A DNA stretch of 64,000 bases from Lachnospiraceae bacterium (lineage in GTDB: Bacteria; Bacillota; Clostridia; Lachnospirales; Lachnospiraceae), in the NCBI GenBank assembly GCA_029338675.1, contig JAQYAV010000103.1:56768-120767 (forward strand), written 5' to 3'. The notes under the pieces were generated by a model. The model was given only the letters and a program-made list of their open reading frames with translations, made no database searches and was not told the DNA's origin. This document shows, in pieces, positions 10,196-18,931 of this stretch. Position numbers and translations under genes: made by a program. Positions within the stretch are counted from its first letter, which is position 1, and each line of letters starts with the position of its first letter.

Positions 10196-10816
10196 ATGAA
10201 AATATTAGGAATTACTGGTGGTGTTGGTTCAGGAAAAAGTAGAGTATTATATGATATAAATAAAATTTGTAAGGCATATATTATTGAAACTGATAAGCTT
10301 GCTCATGAATTGATGGAACCAGGTCAGATAATATATAACAAAATAGTAGATACTTTTGGTAAAGATATTCTTTGTGAAGATGAACCATATTATATTAACA
10401 GAGCAAAGCTTGGCGAAATAGTTTTTAATGATAAAAATAAATTAATGCAACTTAATAATATTACTCACCCAGGAGTAAAGGACTATATTAAGTCAATGAT
10501 AAATTCTATAAAAGCTAAAGGTTCATATGATTTGTTTGTAATAGAAGCTGCATTACTTATTCAAGATGGATATAAAGAAATATGCGATGAAATCTGGTAT
10601 GTATACGTAAGCGATGAAGAACGAATAAAAAGACTAATGGAATCTAGAAATTATACCCGTGAAAAATGCATTTCTATTATAAATTCACAGGAAAGTGTTG
10701 AATACTATAAAAACAATACAGATAATATTATTTACAATGATGGGTCATATGAAGAAACCTTTAATATAATCACTGAATTATTGAATAAGTTTATTTCAAA
10801 TGATATAATTAAGTAA
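10196..10816 (+). CDS. coaE: Dephospho-CoA kinase
   Basis: Catalyses the last step of coenzyme A synthesis, phosphorylating the 3'-OH of dephospho-CoA. The P-loop is GITGGVGSGKS at the very N-terminus, followed by ETDKLAHELMEPG and, in the lid region, VYVSDEERIKRLMESRNYT. The length of 206 residues is normal. ATG begins on the base after the polA stop, so translation is almost certainly coupled; polA-coaE adjacency is common in Firmicutes. The C-terminus ends in a degenerate IITELLNKF region typical of the family. Confidence 0.94.
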   Translation: MKILGITGGVGSGKSRVLYDINKICKAYIIETDKLAHELMEPGQIIYNKIVDTFGKDILCEDEPYYINRAKLGEIVFNDKNKLMQLNNITHPGVKDYIKSMINSIKAKGSYDLFVIEAALLIQDGYKEICDEIWYVYVSDEERIKRLMESRNYTREKCISIINSQESVEYYKNNTDNIIYNDGSYEETFNIITELLNKFISNDIIK

Positions 10817-10856
10817 TGCATTTTTATGCATAATTCTTTTACATCAGGAGGTTGCC

Positions 10857-13043
10857 ATGGGAGCAGTAAAGTACCCGGAACCATTGGTTTTTGGATTAGA
10901 TATAGGTACAAGAAGTATTGTTGGTACCGTTGGATATAAAGATAAAGAAAAATTTAATGTAATTGCCATGGCTGTAAAATATCATGAATCAAGGGCTATG
11001 ATAGATGGTCAAATTCATGATATTGCAAAGGTAAGTGAGGCTATTGTAGAAGTAAAACGTTCTTTGGAAGAACAATTAAATGGCTACAAATTAAAGGATG
11101 TTTGTATTGCAGCCGCTGGTCGTGTATTAAAAACAGCTATAGGACATGGTGAATATGTTTTTTCGGAAAATACTTCAATTAATCAGGAATATATTCATTC
11201 AATTGAGTTAATAGGTGTAGAAAAAGCACATAATATGATACTTGAGGAAGCACATGATAAGGATGATTTAGAAAAGTATTATTGTGTAGGATATACAGTT
11301 GTAAAATATTACTTAAATGATTATGAAATTCTTAAACTTGAAGGACATAAGGGAACAAAGATTAGCGCAGATGTTCTTGCTACATTTCTTCCAGAAGAAG
11401 TAGTTAATAGCTTATATACTGCAGTTGAGCATGCTGGATTAAATGTATGTAATTTGACACTTGAGCCAATTGCTGCTATAGATGTTGCAATTCCTGAGAA
11501 TTATAGATTACTTAACATTGCACTTATTGATGTTGGTGCTGGTACATCCGATATATGTATAACAAAGGATGGAAGTATTATTGGATATGGTATGATTTCC
11601 TCTGCTGGAGATGAAATGACAGAAGCTTTAATTAAGAAGTATTTAATTGATTTTGATACAGCTGAGAAGCTTAAGTCTGCTTCACCTAAGAAAAAATCAA
11701 TTTCTTATAAAGATATAATGGGGATAACACACAAAATCACTCCGGCTGAGATAAATGAAACCCTTGAAACAGTTAAAGAAGAAATAACTAAAAAGATTTC
11801 TGACAAGATAATAGAACTAAATGGTGGAACACCTGTTTCGGCAGTATTTGTTGTTGGAGGCGGTGGTAAAATCACCGGATTTACAGATTTGCTTGCAGAC
11901 GCTTTGGAGCTTCCACATGAAAGAGTTGCGTTACGTGGTGAAGAAGTTATGAATGATATTAACTTTCTCCTTGAAGACTTCAAAAAAGACTCACTATATG
12001 TAACACCAGTTGGTATATGTTTGAATTTCTATGATCAGAAAAATAATTTTATTTTTGTAACTGTTAATGAAGATAGAATTAAGCTTTATAACAATGATAG
12101 ATTAACTATATTTGATGCTGCGGCACAGTATGGTCTTCCTAATGAAGCAATATTTCCTAAACGTGGTGATGATATTACCTTTACTATTAATGGCAAAAAG
12201 AGAATTGTTCGCGGATATGATGGAGAAGCGGCATTAATCAAACAAAACGGAAGAGTTGTTGGCTTAAATGAAGCAATACAGGCTAATGATATTATTACAA
12301 TAAAAGAATCAACAAAAGGAAAATCTGCCAGTGTATTATTATCATCCTTACCAGAATATTCAGGAACAATAGGCATAAATGTTAATGGAAATACAATAAC
12401 ATGTCCTAAATTTGCAGAGGTAAATAATGAACCTCAGCTTGCTTCCTACGAAATAAAAGATAATGATGATGTAATAATGCAAAATTATTATACATTAGAG
12501 CAATTGCTAGTTTTTCTTGATTATAGACCAGAAGGGAAAATATACATCAATAATAAAGAAGCTACATCTGAAGATAAAATTTACGAAAACTTTATTGTTA
12601 CATGGAATGATCAACTTACATACGAAGACTTAATCGAAGAATCGAAGGATGTTTTACAAAATAATCATAATAAAATAAATTCTTCTGAAACAAAGAATAA
12701 AAATATTTTGTCTGATACAAATAATAAGAATTCATTAAATGATACAATAAACAAAGATGATATTACAGATATTAAGTCAAATGATAGTAATTATGAAATA
12801 CAAAATACAATTCAAGATATACAACAACCAAAGCAGATAAAAAGTATTAAAATTAAAGTGAATCATACAGATACTATATTGACTGGTAAAGCAGATTATA
12901 CATTTGTTGATATCTTTGATTTCTACCCCTTTGATCTTTCTACATTAGGTGGAGATAAGTTGATTACTAGGATAAATGGTAAAGATGCTGAATATATTGA
13001 TCCGATTTTTGACGGATGCTATGTGGATTTATTTTGGGAATAA
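10857..13043 (+). CDS. Long FtsA-like actin-fold ATPase with C-terminal beta-rich extension
   Basis: 728 residues. Residues 1 to about 390 have the FtsA/PilM actin fold: phosphate-1 loop GLDIGTRSIVGT, phosphate-2 loop LIDVGAGTSDICI (about 223) and adenosine motif VFVVGGGGKITGF (about 331). The 1C-like insert starts near IDGQIHDIAKVSEAIVEVKRSLEE. The remaining ~330 residues have no counterpart in FtsA. They contain segments reminiscent of beta-grasp/ThiS-like folds (FTINGKKRIVRGYDGEAALIKQNGRVVGLNEAIQANDIITI), then an Asn/Asp/Lys-rich linker (about 600-655) and a last globular piece (INGKDAEYIDPIFDGCYVDLFWE). It lacks the terminal amphipathic helix expected of classical FtsA. Annotation as a cell division protein is plausible, but the function is not established. 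The ribosome binding site is aggagg. Confidence 0.75.
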   Translation: MGAVKYPEPLVFGLDIGTRSIVGTVGYKDKEKFNVIAMAVKYHESRAMIDGQIHDIAKVSEAIVEVKRSLEEQLNGYKLKDVCIAAAGRVLKTAIGHGEYVFSENTSINQEYIHSIELIGVEKAHNMILEEAHDKDDLEKYYCVGYTVVKYYLNDYEILKLEGHKGTKISADVLATFLPEEVVNSLYTAVEHAGLNVCNLTLEPIAAIDVAIPENYRLLNIALIDVGAGTSDICITKDGSIIGYGMISSAGDEMTEALIKKYLIDFDTAEKLKSASPKKKSISYKDIMGITHKITPAEINETLETVKEEITKKISDKIIELNGGTPVSAVFVVGGGGKITGFTDLLADALELPHERVALRGEEVMNDINFLLEDFKKDSLYVTPVGICLNFYDQKNNFIFVTVNEDRIKLYNNDRLTIFDAAAQYGLPNEAIFPKRGDDITFTINGKKRIVRGYDGEAALIKQNGRVVGLNEAIQANDIITIKESTKGKSASVLLSSLPEYSGTIGINVNGNTITCPKFAEVNNEPQLASYEIKDNDDVIMQNYYTLEQLLVFLDYRPEGKIYINNKEATSEDKIYENFIVTWNDQLTYEDLIEESKDVLQNNHNKINSSETKNKNILSDTNNKNSLNDTINKDDITDIKSNDSNYEIQNTIQDIQQPKQIKSIKIKVNHTDTILTGKADYTFVDIFDFYPFDLSTLGGDKLITRINGKDAEYIDPIFDGCYVDLFWE

Positions 13044-13083
13044 AATTGTATTAAATAAAAGACAATTTTTAGTAAACTATCTG

Positions 13084-13112
13084 TTGTATACAATATGATT
13101 TTGTTTTATACT
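13084..13112 (+). promoter_or_regulatory. Candidate sigma-A promoter of pta
   Basis: TTGTAT, 17 bases, TATACT, 35 bases before the GTG start. The -35 is part of the perfect palindrome TTGTATACAA. Confidence 0.5.
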
Positions 13113-13147
13113 TATACATATACGACGTTCGAAAAGGTGGTAGAATT

Positions 13148-14146
13148 GTGAGTTTTATTGAAAAAATTAAACAAAGAGCAAAATCTAACAAAAAGACAAT
13201 CGTTTTACCTGAAACAGCAGACATGCGTACTCTTAATGCTGCACATAAGATATTATCAGAGAATATTGCAGATATTATTTTAGTAGGCGACAAGGATACA
13301 ATAATAAAAAAGGCTGAGGGTCTTGATTTATCCAAGGCAAAATTTGTTGATCCACACAATTGTGATAGATTCAATGATTATGTTTCCGTATTAATTGAAG
13401 CTAGAAAAAGTAAAGGAATTACTGCTGAAGAAGCAAAAGAACTTTTACTTAATAATGTATTGTATTTTGGTTGTGTAATGGTTAAAGCAGGAGATGCTGA
13501 TGGAATGGTTGCAGGAGCAGTTAATTCTTCGGCTAATGTATTAAGAGCAGCTCTTCAGGTATTAAAGACCGCTCCAAATACTAAATTGGTTTCTGCATTT
13601 TTCTTAGTTGTTGTTCCTAATTGTGATATGGGTGCAAATGGAACATTTGTATTCTCAGATGCAGGACTTAATCAGAGCCCTAATTCAGATGAATTAGCAG
13701 CAATTGCTGAAAGCTCTGCAAAATCTTTTGAATTATTAGTTGAAGAAGAACCAATTGTTGCGATGCTATCCCATTCAACAAAGGGAAGTGCAAAACATCC
13801 AGAAGTTGACAAGGTTATTGAAGCAACTAAGATTGTTAATATGGAATGTCCAGGGTTAAAATGTGATGGAGAATTACAGTCAGATGCGGCAATTGTTCCA
13901 GAGGTTGCAGCATCAAAGGCGCCTAATAGTACAGTTGCAGGACATGCTAATGTATTAGTATTCCCAGATTTAGATGCTGGTAACATTGGATATAAGCTTG
14001 TTCAAAGACTTGCTAAAGCAGATGCTTATGGTCCAATTACACAGGGAATCTCTAAACCTGTTAATGATTTATCAAGAGGATGTTCATCTGATGATATTGT
14101 AGGTGTTGTTGCAATAACAGCAGTACAAGCTCAAGCATTAGACTAG
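13148..14146 (+). CDS. pta: Phosphate acetyltransferase
   Basis: Interconverts acetyl-CoA and acetyl phosphate, the first step of acetate fermentation with ATP yield. 332 residues is the short single-domain type. Signatures are [72 protein letters not shown] and the C-terminal [32 protein letters not shown]. The start is GTG, supported by aaaggtgg eight bases upstream. A terminator separates it from ackA, so the second gene of the pathway depends on readthrough or a promoter I could not recognise. Confidence 0.96.
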   Translation: MSFIEKIKQRAKSNKKTIVLPETADMRTLNAAHKILSENIADIILVGDKDTIIKKAEGLDLSKAKFVDPHNCDRFNDYVSVLIEARKSKGITAEEAKELLLNNVLYFGCVMVKAGDADGMVAGAVNSSANVLRAALQVLKTAPNTKLVSAFFLVVVPNCDMGANGTFVFSDAGLNQSPNSDELAAIAESSAKSFELLVEEEPIVAMLSHSTKGSAKHPEVDKVIEATKIVNMECPGLKCDGELQSDAAIVPEVAASKAPNSTVAGHANVLVFPDLDAGNIGYKLVQRLAKADAYGPITQGISKPVNDLSRGCSSDDIVGVVAITAVQAQALD

Positions 14147-14159
14147 ACATATAGATTAT

Positions 14160-14185
14160 AAAAAGCCATTAATTTGGCTTTTTTT
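14160..14185 (+). terminator. Terminator between pta and ackA
   Basis: aaaaagcca pairs with tggcttttt around a 6-base loop, with a run of seven T residues. It lies in the 67-base pta-ackA gap and probably sets their relative expression. Confidence 0.8.
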
Positions 14186-14213
14186 ACGTGATTTTTATAA
14201 GAAGGAGACAAAA

Positions 14214-15404
14214 ATGAAAGTTTTAGTAATTAATTGTGGTAGTTCATCACTTAAGTATCAGTTAATTGATTCAGAAAGTGAGAAGGTATTAGCAAAGGGA
14301 ATTTGCGAAAGAATCAAACTTGATGGAGTTTTAACTCATCAGATTCCAGGTAAAGATAAGATAAAGATTGAAGCTCCTATGCCAGATCATAGCGCTGCTG
14401 TTAAGATAGTATTAGACACATTAATTGATAAGGATATGGGTGCTATTACATCACTTGAAGAAATTAATGCTGTAGGTCACAGAGTTGTACATGGTGGTGA
14501 AAAATTCTCAAGTGCGGCTTTAGTAGATGAGAATGTTATTAAAGAAATTGAGGCATGTAATGATTTAGCACCACTTCATAATCCTGCAAACTTAATTGGT
14601 ATTAGAGCATGTCAGAATTTAATGCCTAATGTTCCTCAGGTTACTGTTTTTGATACAGCTTTTCATCAAACAATGCCAAAGCATGCGTATATTTATGGTA
14701 TTCCTTATGAGTATTATGAAAAATATAAGATTAGAAGATATGGTTTCCATGGTACAAGTCATAGTTTTGTATCAAAGAGAACAGCTGAAATTATTGGTAA
14801 AAAATTAGAAGATAGTAAGATAATTGTATGTCATCTTGGTGGTGGTGCAAGTATTTGCGCTGTTGAAGGTGGAAAATCAATTGATACTACAATGGGTCTT
14901 ACTCCATTAGAGGGTATCACAATGGGTACAAGAAGTGGTAATATTGATCCAGCGATTATTGAATTCATTGCAAATAAAGAAAATAAATCAATCGTTGAGA
15001 TTTTAGAGATACTCAACAAAAAGTCTGGTGTTTATGGTATTTCAGGTAAATCAAGTGACTTCCGTGATATTAATGATGGAATTGATCAGGGCGATGAGCG
15101 TTGCAAGATTGCAATGGATGTATTCTGTTATCAGGCAGCTAAATTCATCGCTGGTTATGTTGCAGCAATGAATGGTGTTGATGCAATTGCCTTTACAGCA
15201 GGTGTTGGAGAAAATGATCATTTAGTAAGAACTCTTACTTGTGAAAGATTAAAATTCCTTGGTATTGAAATTGATGAAGAAGCAAATAAAGCTCGCGGTG
15301 AGGAAATCAGAATTTCAACTGATAACTCAAAAGTACCTGTTTATATTGTTCCAACTAATGAGGAACTCGCTATTGCAAGAGAAACAGTTGCATTAGTAAA
15401 ATAA
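14214..15404 (+). CDS. ackA: Acetate kinase
   Basis: Makes acetate and ATP from acetyl phosphate and ADP, the second step of the Pta-AckA route. 396 residues, of ASKHA fold. Signatures are [17 protein letters not shown] at the N-terminus, [52 protein letters not shown] and [40 protein letters not shown], then FTAGVGEND. All expected substrate and nucleotide loops are intact. The start is supported by gaaggag. Codon choice is more G-ending than in many neighbours, which fits a highly expressed fermentation gene. Confidence 0.97.
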   Translation: MKVLVINCGSSSLKYQLIDSESEKVLAKGICERIKLDGVLTHQIPGKDKIKIEAPMPDHSAAVKIVLDTLIDKDMGAITSLEEINAVGHRVVHGGEKFSSAALVDENVIKEIEACNDLAPLHNPANLIGIRACQNLMPNVPQVTVFDTAFHQTMPKHAYIYGIPYEYYEKYKIRRYGFHGTSHSFVSKRTAEIIGKKLEDSKIIVCHLGGGASICAVEGGKSIDTTMGLTPLEGITMGTRSGNIDPAIIEFIANKENKSIVEILEILNKKSGVYGISGKSSDFRDINDGIDQGDERCKIAMDVFCYQAAKFIAGYVAAMNGVDAIAFTAGVGENDHLVRTLTCERLKFLGIEIDEEANKARGEEIRISTDNSKVPVYIVPTNEELAIARETVALVK

Positions 15405-15485
15405 AAAATTATTTGCAATTTTGTCATTTTAATCACATTTTTATAAAAAAGCAACAAAATTTTTCAAAAAAATATGATAATAGTG

Positions 15486-15514
15486 TTGACAAGTTATGAT
15501 ATAACTTATATAAT
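15486..15514 (+). promoter_or_regulatory. Perfect-consensus sigma-A promoter of rpmF with palindrome in the spacer
   Basis: TTGACA, 17 bases, TATAAT, all consensus, 34 bases before the rpmF ATG. The spacer region holds the perfect inverted repeat AAGTTAT-GAT-ATAACTT (15491-15507), which looks like an operator. Confidence 0.85.
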
Positions 15515-15547
15515 TGCAGAAGTGTGATTTTTAAGGAGGTGTACCAA

Positions 15548-15727
15548 ATGTCAATTTGTCCAAAGAATAAAAGCTCAAAAGCAAGAAGAGACAAGCGTAG
15601 AGCAAATTGGAAGATGAGTGTTCCTGGATTAGTTAAGTGTAGCAAATGCGGCGAGCTTATGATGCCTCATAGAGTTTGTAAGGCTTGTGGATCATATAAC
15701 AAAAAGGAAATCGTTAAAGCTGACTAA
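15548..15727 (+). CDS. rpmF: Ribosomal protein bL32
   Basis: 59-residue component of the large ribosomal subunit. The N-terminus MSICPKNKSSKARRDKRRANWK is typical, and the zinc ribbon has all four Cys (CSKCGELMMPHRVCKACG), so this is the C+ zinc-binding form. I take ATG 15548, not the upstream GTG of the ORF track, because aaggaggt sits just upstream and the family begins at this residue. It is a single-gene unit with its own consensus promoter and a strong terminator. Unlike in many Firmicutes, the fatty-acid gene plsX does not follow, and no DUF177 (yceD) gene precedes it. Confidence 0.97.
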   Translation: MSICPKNKSSKARRDKRRANWKMSVPGLVKCSKCGELMMPHRVCKACGSYNKKEIVKAD

Positions 15728-15740
15728 TCAGTTTAGTATA

Positions 15741-15778
15741 AAAATGAACCGTACCGATAGGTATGGTTCATTTTTTTT
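15741..15778 (+). terminator. Terminator of rpmF
   Basis: aaaatgaaccgtacc pairs with ggtatggttcatttt (15 bp, one G-U pair) around the loop gata, followed by eight T residues. Confidence 0.92.
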
Positions 15779-15809
15779 GTATTGAAAGGATTAAAAATAA
15801 TTTTGTAGT

Positions 15810-16070
15810 ATGCATATTCTTATTTTATACAACGTAATATGTTACAAGAACATATATCTAATTTTTAATATGTATAAAATTGTAATATATGATAAAAGTA
15901 AAATATATGTAGATAATTATAAGTGTATTGATACGTTTTCATCAAATGAAATAGTAATACAATTTTCTAAAGAAAAATTATCACTTGTAGGATTAAATTT
16001 TTCTGTCAAATACATTACAAATAATAGCCTAATAGTTATAGGTGAAATTAAATCTATATTATGGAACTAA
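15810..16070 (+). CDS. yqfC: YqfC-like sporulation protein (YabP/YqfC family)
   Basis: Small protein next to yqfD. The pattern YKIVIYDKSKIYVDNYKCIDTFSSNEIVIQFSKEKLSLVGLNFSVKYITNNSLIVIGEIKSILW follows the YabP/YqfC beta-rich domain (binding-like strands, a central L.GLNF motif, terminal IGEI..I). The start is uncertain. ATG 15810 gives 86 residues, near the family length, but has no ribosome binding site at a proper distance; the internal ATG 15870 also lacks one. A weak promoter-like pair (TTGTAG, 16 bases, TTATAC) overlaps the first ATG and would favour the internal start. The call rests on weak sequence similarity plus position. Confidence 0.6.
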   Translation: MHILILYNVICYKNIYLIFNMYKIVIYDKSKIYVDNYKCIDTFSSNEIVIQFSKEKLSLVGLNFSVKYITNNSLIVIGEIKSILWN

Positions 16071-16097
16071 TTACAATAATCAAACAAGGAGAATAAA

Positions 16098-17312
16098 GTG
16101 CTAAAACAATTTGTAATGTGGTTATTTGGTTACAACAAAATAATAGTATGCAAAAGTGCAAATAGATTAATAAGCCTTTTGGCAAAAAATAATGTTAATA
16201 TATGGAAACTAGAAAATAATAAAGACGCCATTACATTTTATATCTTAAAGAAAGATATGAAAGTGTTAGATTTATATTGTAATAAAACATTAACAACATA
16301 TAAAATTGCATCTTCAAAGGGTTTATATATTATATTTAACAGGTTAAAGAAGAAGCTTCCCTTTTTGATTGGTTTATTGGTTTTTATTTCATTATCAATC
16401 TACACAAATTCTTACATATGGTACATAGATATAAAAGGAACTAATGTGTATACAAAGGAACAATTGCTAACAGAAATAAAAAAAAGCTATGTGCCAATTG
16501 GAACAAAAAAGCGAAATATTGATTGTAATACTTTAGAGAATAATCTTCGTATAAAATATGATAAAATTGCATGGATAAGCTGCAATATATCAGGTACTTG
16601 TTTAACAATTAACTTAAATGAAACTCTTAATAATGATATTATTTATGATGAAAAAACTCCTTCTAATATTATTTCAAATAAAGATTGTATAATAGAAAAT
16701 ATAGTTGCAACCACTGGAAAAGTTTGTTGCAAGAAGGGGCAGGAGGTAAAAAAAGGTGATATTCTTATCTCTGGAGCAGTTAATATATGTAATGAATATG
16801 ACGAGCTTATTGAAACAAATTATGTAAGTGCTAAGGGGATAATATATGGAATAAGTAAATATAATTATTATGATTCCTTTGACATGACTTATTTAACTAA
16901 GGAAATGTCAACAAAAAATAAATCTAAAAAGGTAAAAAATAAATATTACTTAAAGATTGGAAACAAATATATATTATTTAAGCCTGATAAAATACATAGT
17001 GGTAATACAACTGTAAAAACATTAAAAATAGGAAAAACATACTATTTGCCAATAAATATATATAGAGAAGATAATACAAAATATGATTATATCGAAAACG
17101 TATATACTAAAGAAAAAGCATTAGAAAAAGCAAATAAAAAATTACAATTATATATTAATTCGTTAAGAAAAAAAGATGTGGAAATACTACAAAATAATGT
17201 TAAAATATACTTTGAAAGTGGAAAATGTGTAGCAAAAGGAACAATTAAAGTAAAAGAACTAATTGGTATTCCGTCAAAGCTTGAAATAATTGAAGAACAA
17301 GGAGAAGAATAG
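16098..17312 (+). CDS. yqfD: Sporulation protein YqfD
   Basis: 404-residue membrane protein of the YqfD family, which in spore formers is expressed in the mother cell and is needed for normal sporulation. There is a cytoplasmic N-terminal segment, a membrane helix around residues 85-108 (LPFLIGLLVFISLSIYTNSYIWYIDI), and a FtsQ/POTRA-like region straight after it (IKGTNVYTKEQLLTEIKKSYVPIGTKKRNID). The signature IVATTGKVCCKKGQEVKKGDILISG is clear. The GTG start is supported by aaggag six bases before it. It directly abuts phoH, as in many Clostridia. Confidence 0.88.
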   Translation: MLKQFVMWLFGYNKIIVCKSANRLISLLAKNNVNIWKLENNKDAITFYILKKDMKVLDLYCNKTLTTYKIASSKGLYIIFNRLKKKLPFLIGLLVFISLSIYTNSYIWYIDIKGTNVYTKEQLLTEIKKSYVPIGTKKRNIDCNTLENNLRIKYDKIAWISCNISGTCLTINLNETLNNDIIYDEKTPSNIISNKDCIIENIVATTGKVCCKKGQEVKKGDILISGAVNICNEYDELIETNYVSAKGIIYGISKYNYYDSFDMTYLTKEMSTKNKSKKVKNKYYLKIGNKYILFKPDKIHSGNTTVKTLKIGKTYYLPINIYREDNTKYDYIENVYTKEKALEKANKKLQLYINSLRKKDVEILQNNVKIYFESGKCVAKGTIKVKELIGIPSKLEIIEEQGEE

Positions 17313-18329
17313 ATGGGAACATATTTTGAAAATATTACTGTACCTTCAGATCACATTCAAAATGTTTTTGGGCAATATGATAAAAATATAAATAACATCG
17401 GAAAAGCATATCATGTTGCATTTGTACTAAGAAATGATACCCTTAAGGTTATGGGGGAAGAAAGTGCAGTAAAGCGTGCATGTTCAGTTGTGAATCAGAT
17501 TATTAAACTGTCAGAGAATGGAACTGATATAACTGATCAAAATGTAAATTATGCTATTTCTATGGCTAAAAAAGGGACAGAAGAAGTTGTTAGTGAGTTA
17601 GACAATGACAAAAATATGATATGTCACACTGTTAATGGTAAACCAGTAAAAGCAAAAACTTTAGGACAAAAGAAATATATAGATGCAATTGACAATAATA
17701 TGATTGTTTTTGGGATTGGTCCTGCTGGTACAGGAAAAACATATCTTGCAATGGCTAAAGCAATTACAGCATTTAAGAATAATGAAGTAAATAGAATTAT
17801 TTTAACAAGACCTGCTATTGAAGCAGGTGAAAAACTTGGATTTTTGCCAGGTGATTTACAGAGTAAGGTTGATCCATATTTAAGACCATTATACGATGCG
17901 TTATATGAAATAATGGGAGCAGAAGCTTTTTTAAAGAATATGGAAAAAGGTTTAATTGAGGTTGCTCCACTTGCTTATATGAGAGGTAGAACGCTAGATA
18001 ACGCATATATAGTTTTGGATGAAGCTCAAAATACTACACCTGCACAGATGAAAATGTTTCTTACTCGTATAGGTTTTGGCTCAAAAGCAATAATAACAGG
18101 AGATTTGTCACAAAAGGATTTACCAAAGGATGCACAATCAGGACTTGAAGTTGCTGTAAAGGTTCTTAATAAAATAGAGGATATTTCTATTGTTAATTTT
18201 ACAAGTGAAGATGTTGTTAGACATCCATTAGTACAAAAAATTGTTAATGCCTATGAGGCGTATGAAAGTAGACAATCAAAACCTAAAAAACAACATTATA
18301 CTTCTAAAGAAAAACAAAATAATAAATAA
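17313..18329 (+). CDS. phoH: PhoH family ATPase
   Basis: 338-residue P-loop ATPase of the PhoH-like family, thought to act in RNA metabolism together with YbeY. An N-terminal KH-like region (about 1-95) is followed by the ATPase core: Walker A GIGPAGTGKTYLAMAKAI, then RPAIEAGEKLGFLPGDLQSKVDPYLRPLYDAL and Walker B AYIVLDEAQNTTPAQMKMFLTRIGFGSKAIITGDLSQKDLP. ATG follows the yqfD stop without a gap, so translation is coupled. ybeY comes next but has its own promoter. The neighbourhood yqfD-phoH-ybeY is conserved in Firmicutes. Confidence 0.93.
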   Translation: MGTYFENITVPSDHIQNVFGQYDKNINNIGKAYHVAFVLRNDTLKVMGEESAVKRACSVVNQIIKLSENGTDITDQNVNYAISMAKKGTEEVVSELDNDKNMICHTVNGKPVKAKTLGQKKYIDAIDNNMIVFGIGPAGTGKTYLAMAKAITAFKNNEVNRIILTRPAIEAGEKLGFLPGDLQSKVDPYLRPLYDALYEIMGAEAFLKNMEKGLIEVAPLAYMRGRTLDNAYIVLDEAQNTTPAQMKMFLTRIGFGSKAIITGDLSQKDLPKDAQSGLEVAVKVLNKIEDISIVNFTSEDVVRHPLVQKIVNAYEAYESRQSKPKKQHYTSKEKQNNK

Positions 18330-18362
18330 TTTATATATTGAAAAATGTAATTTGTACTAGAC

Positions 18363-18391
18363 TTGAATAGTAAGACTATATGTTGTATAAT
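18363..18391 (+). promoter_or_regulatory. Sigma-A promoter of ybeY
   Basis: TTGAAT, 17 bases, TATAAT, 30 bases before the ybeY ATG. Confidence 0.65.
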
Positions 18392-18421
18392 ACTAAAGTT
18401 ATAAAAAGTAGGAGAAAAAAT

Positions 18422-18931
18422 ATGGTATATTTTGAGAATGAAGTTGGTGAAAGACTTCCAGAAAGATACATTGAAATTGCTTTGGATGTAATTGAAGCAT
18501 CTCTTTTATATGTTAAATGTGAATATGAATGTGAGATAAATGTTTTATTTACAGATAATGAAGGAATTAAGGCTATTAATAAAGAATACAGAGCAATTGA
18601 TGCTCCTACAGATGTTTTGTCATTTCCTTTACTTTCTTTTGAAACTCCTGGTGATTTTAGTTTTGTAGAAGATAATTCTATAGATAATTTTAATCATGAT
18701 ACAGGTGAGCTTATGCTTGGCGACATTATTATTAATATTGATAGAGTTTTTGAACAAGCAAAACAATATGGACATACAAGAAGAAGAGAAGTAGCATTTT
18801 TAATTGCACATAGTATGTTACATCTGTCTGGATATGATCATATTGATGATGAAGAACGTAAGGATATGGAAAAAAGACAAGACGAAATACTTAACATGAA
18901 AGGATACACACGAGACAATGAAGAAGAGTAA
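18422..18931 (+). CDS. ybeY: Endoribonuclease YbeY (rRNA maturation)
   Basis: Zinc metallo-RNase involved in 16S rRNA 3'-end maturation and ribosome quality control. The metal site HSMLHLSGYDH matches the family HGxLHLxGYDH pattern, with the first Gly replaced by Ser. INKEYRAIDAPTDVLSFP is the other hallmark. I use ATG 18422 because aggag lies seven bases upstream; the track start at 18380 adds a tail and overlaps the promoter. The length is 169 residues. The 3' end overlaps the next gene by 14 bases. Confidence 0.94.
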   Translation: MVYFENEVGERLPERYIEIALDVIEASLLYVKCEYECEINVLFTDNEGIKAINKEYRAIDAPTDVLSFPLLSFETPGDFSFVEDNSIDNFNHDTGELMLGDIIINIDRVFEQAKQYGHTRRREVAFLIAHSMLHLSGYDHIDDEERKDMEKRQDEILNMKGYTRDNEEE

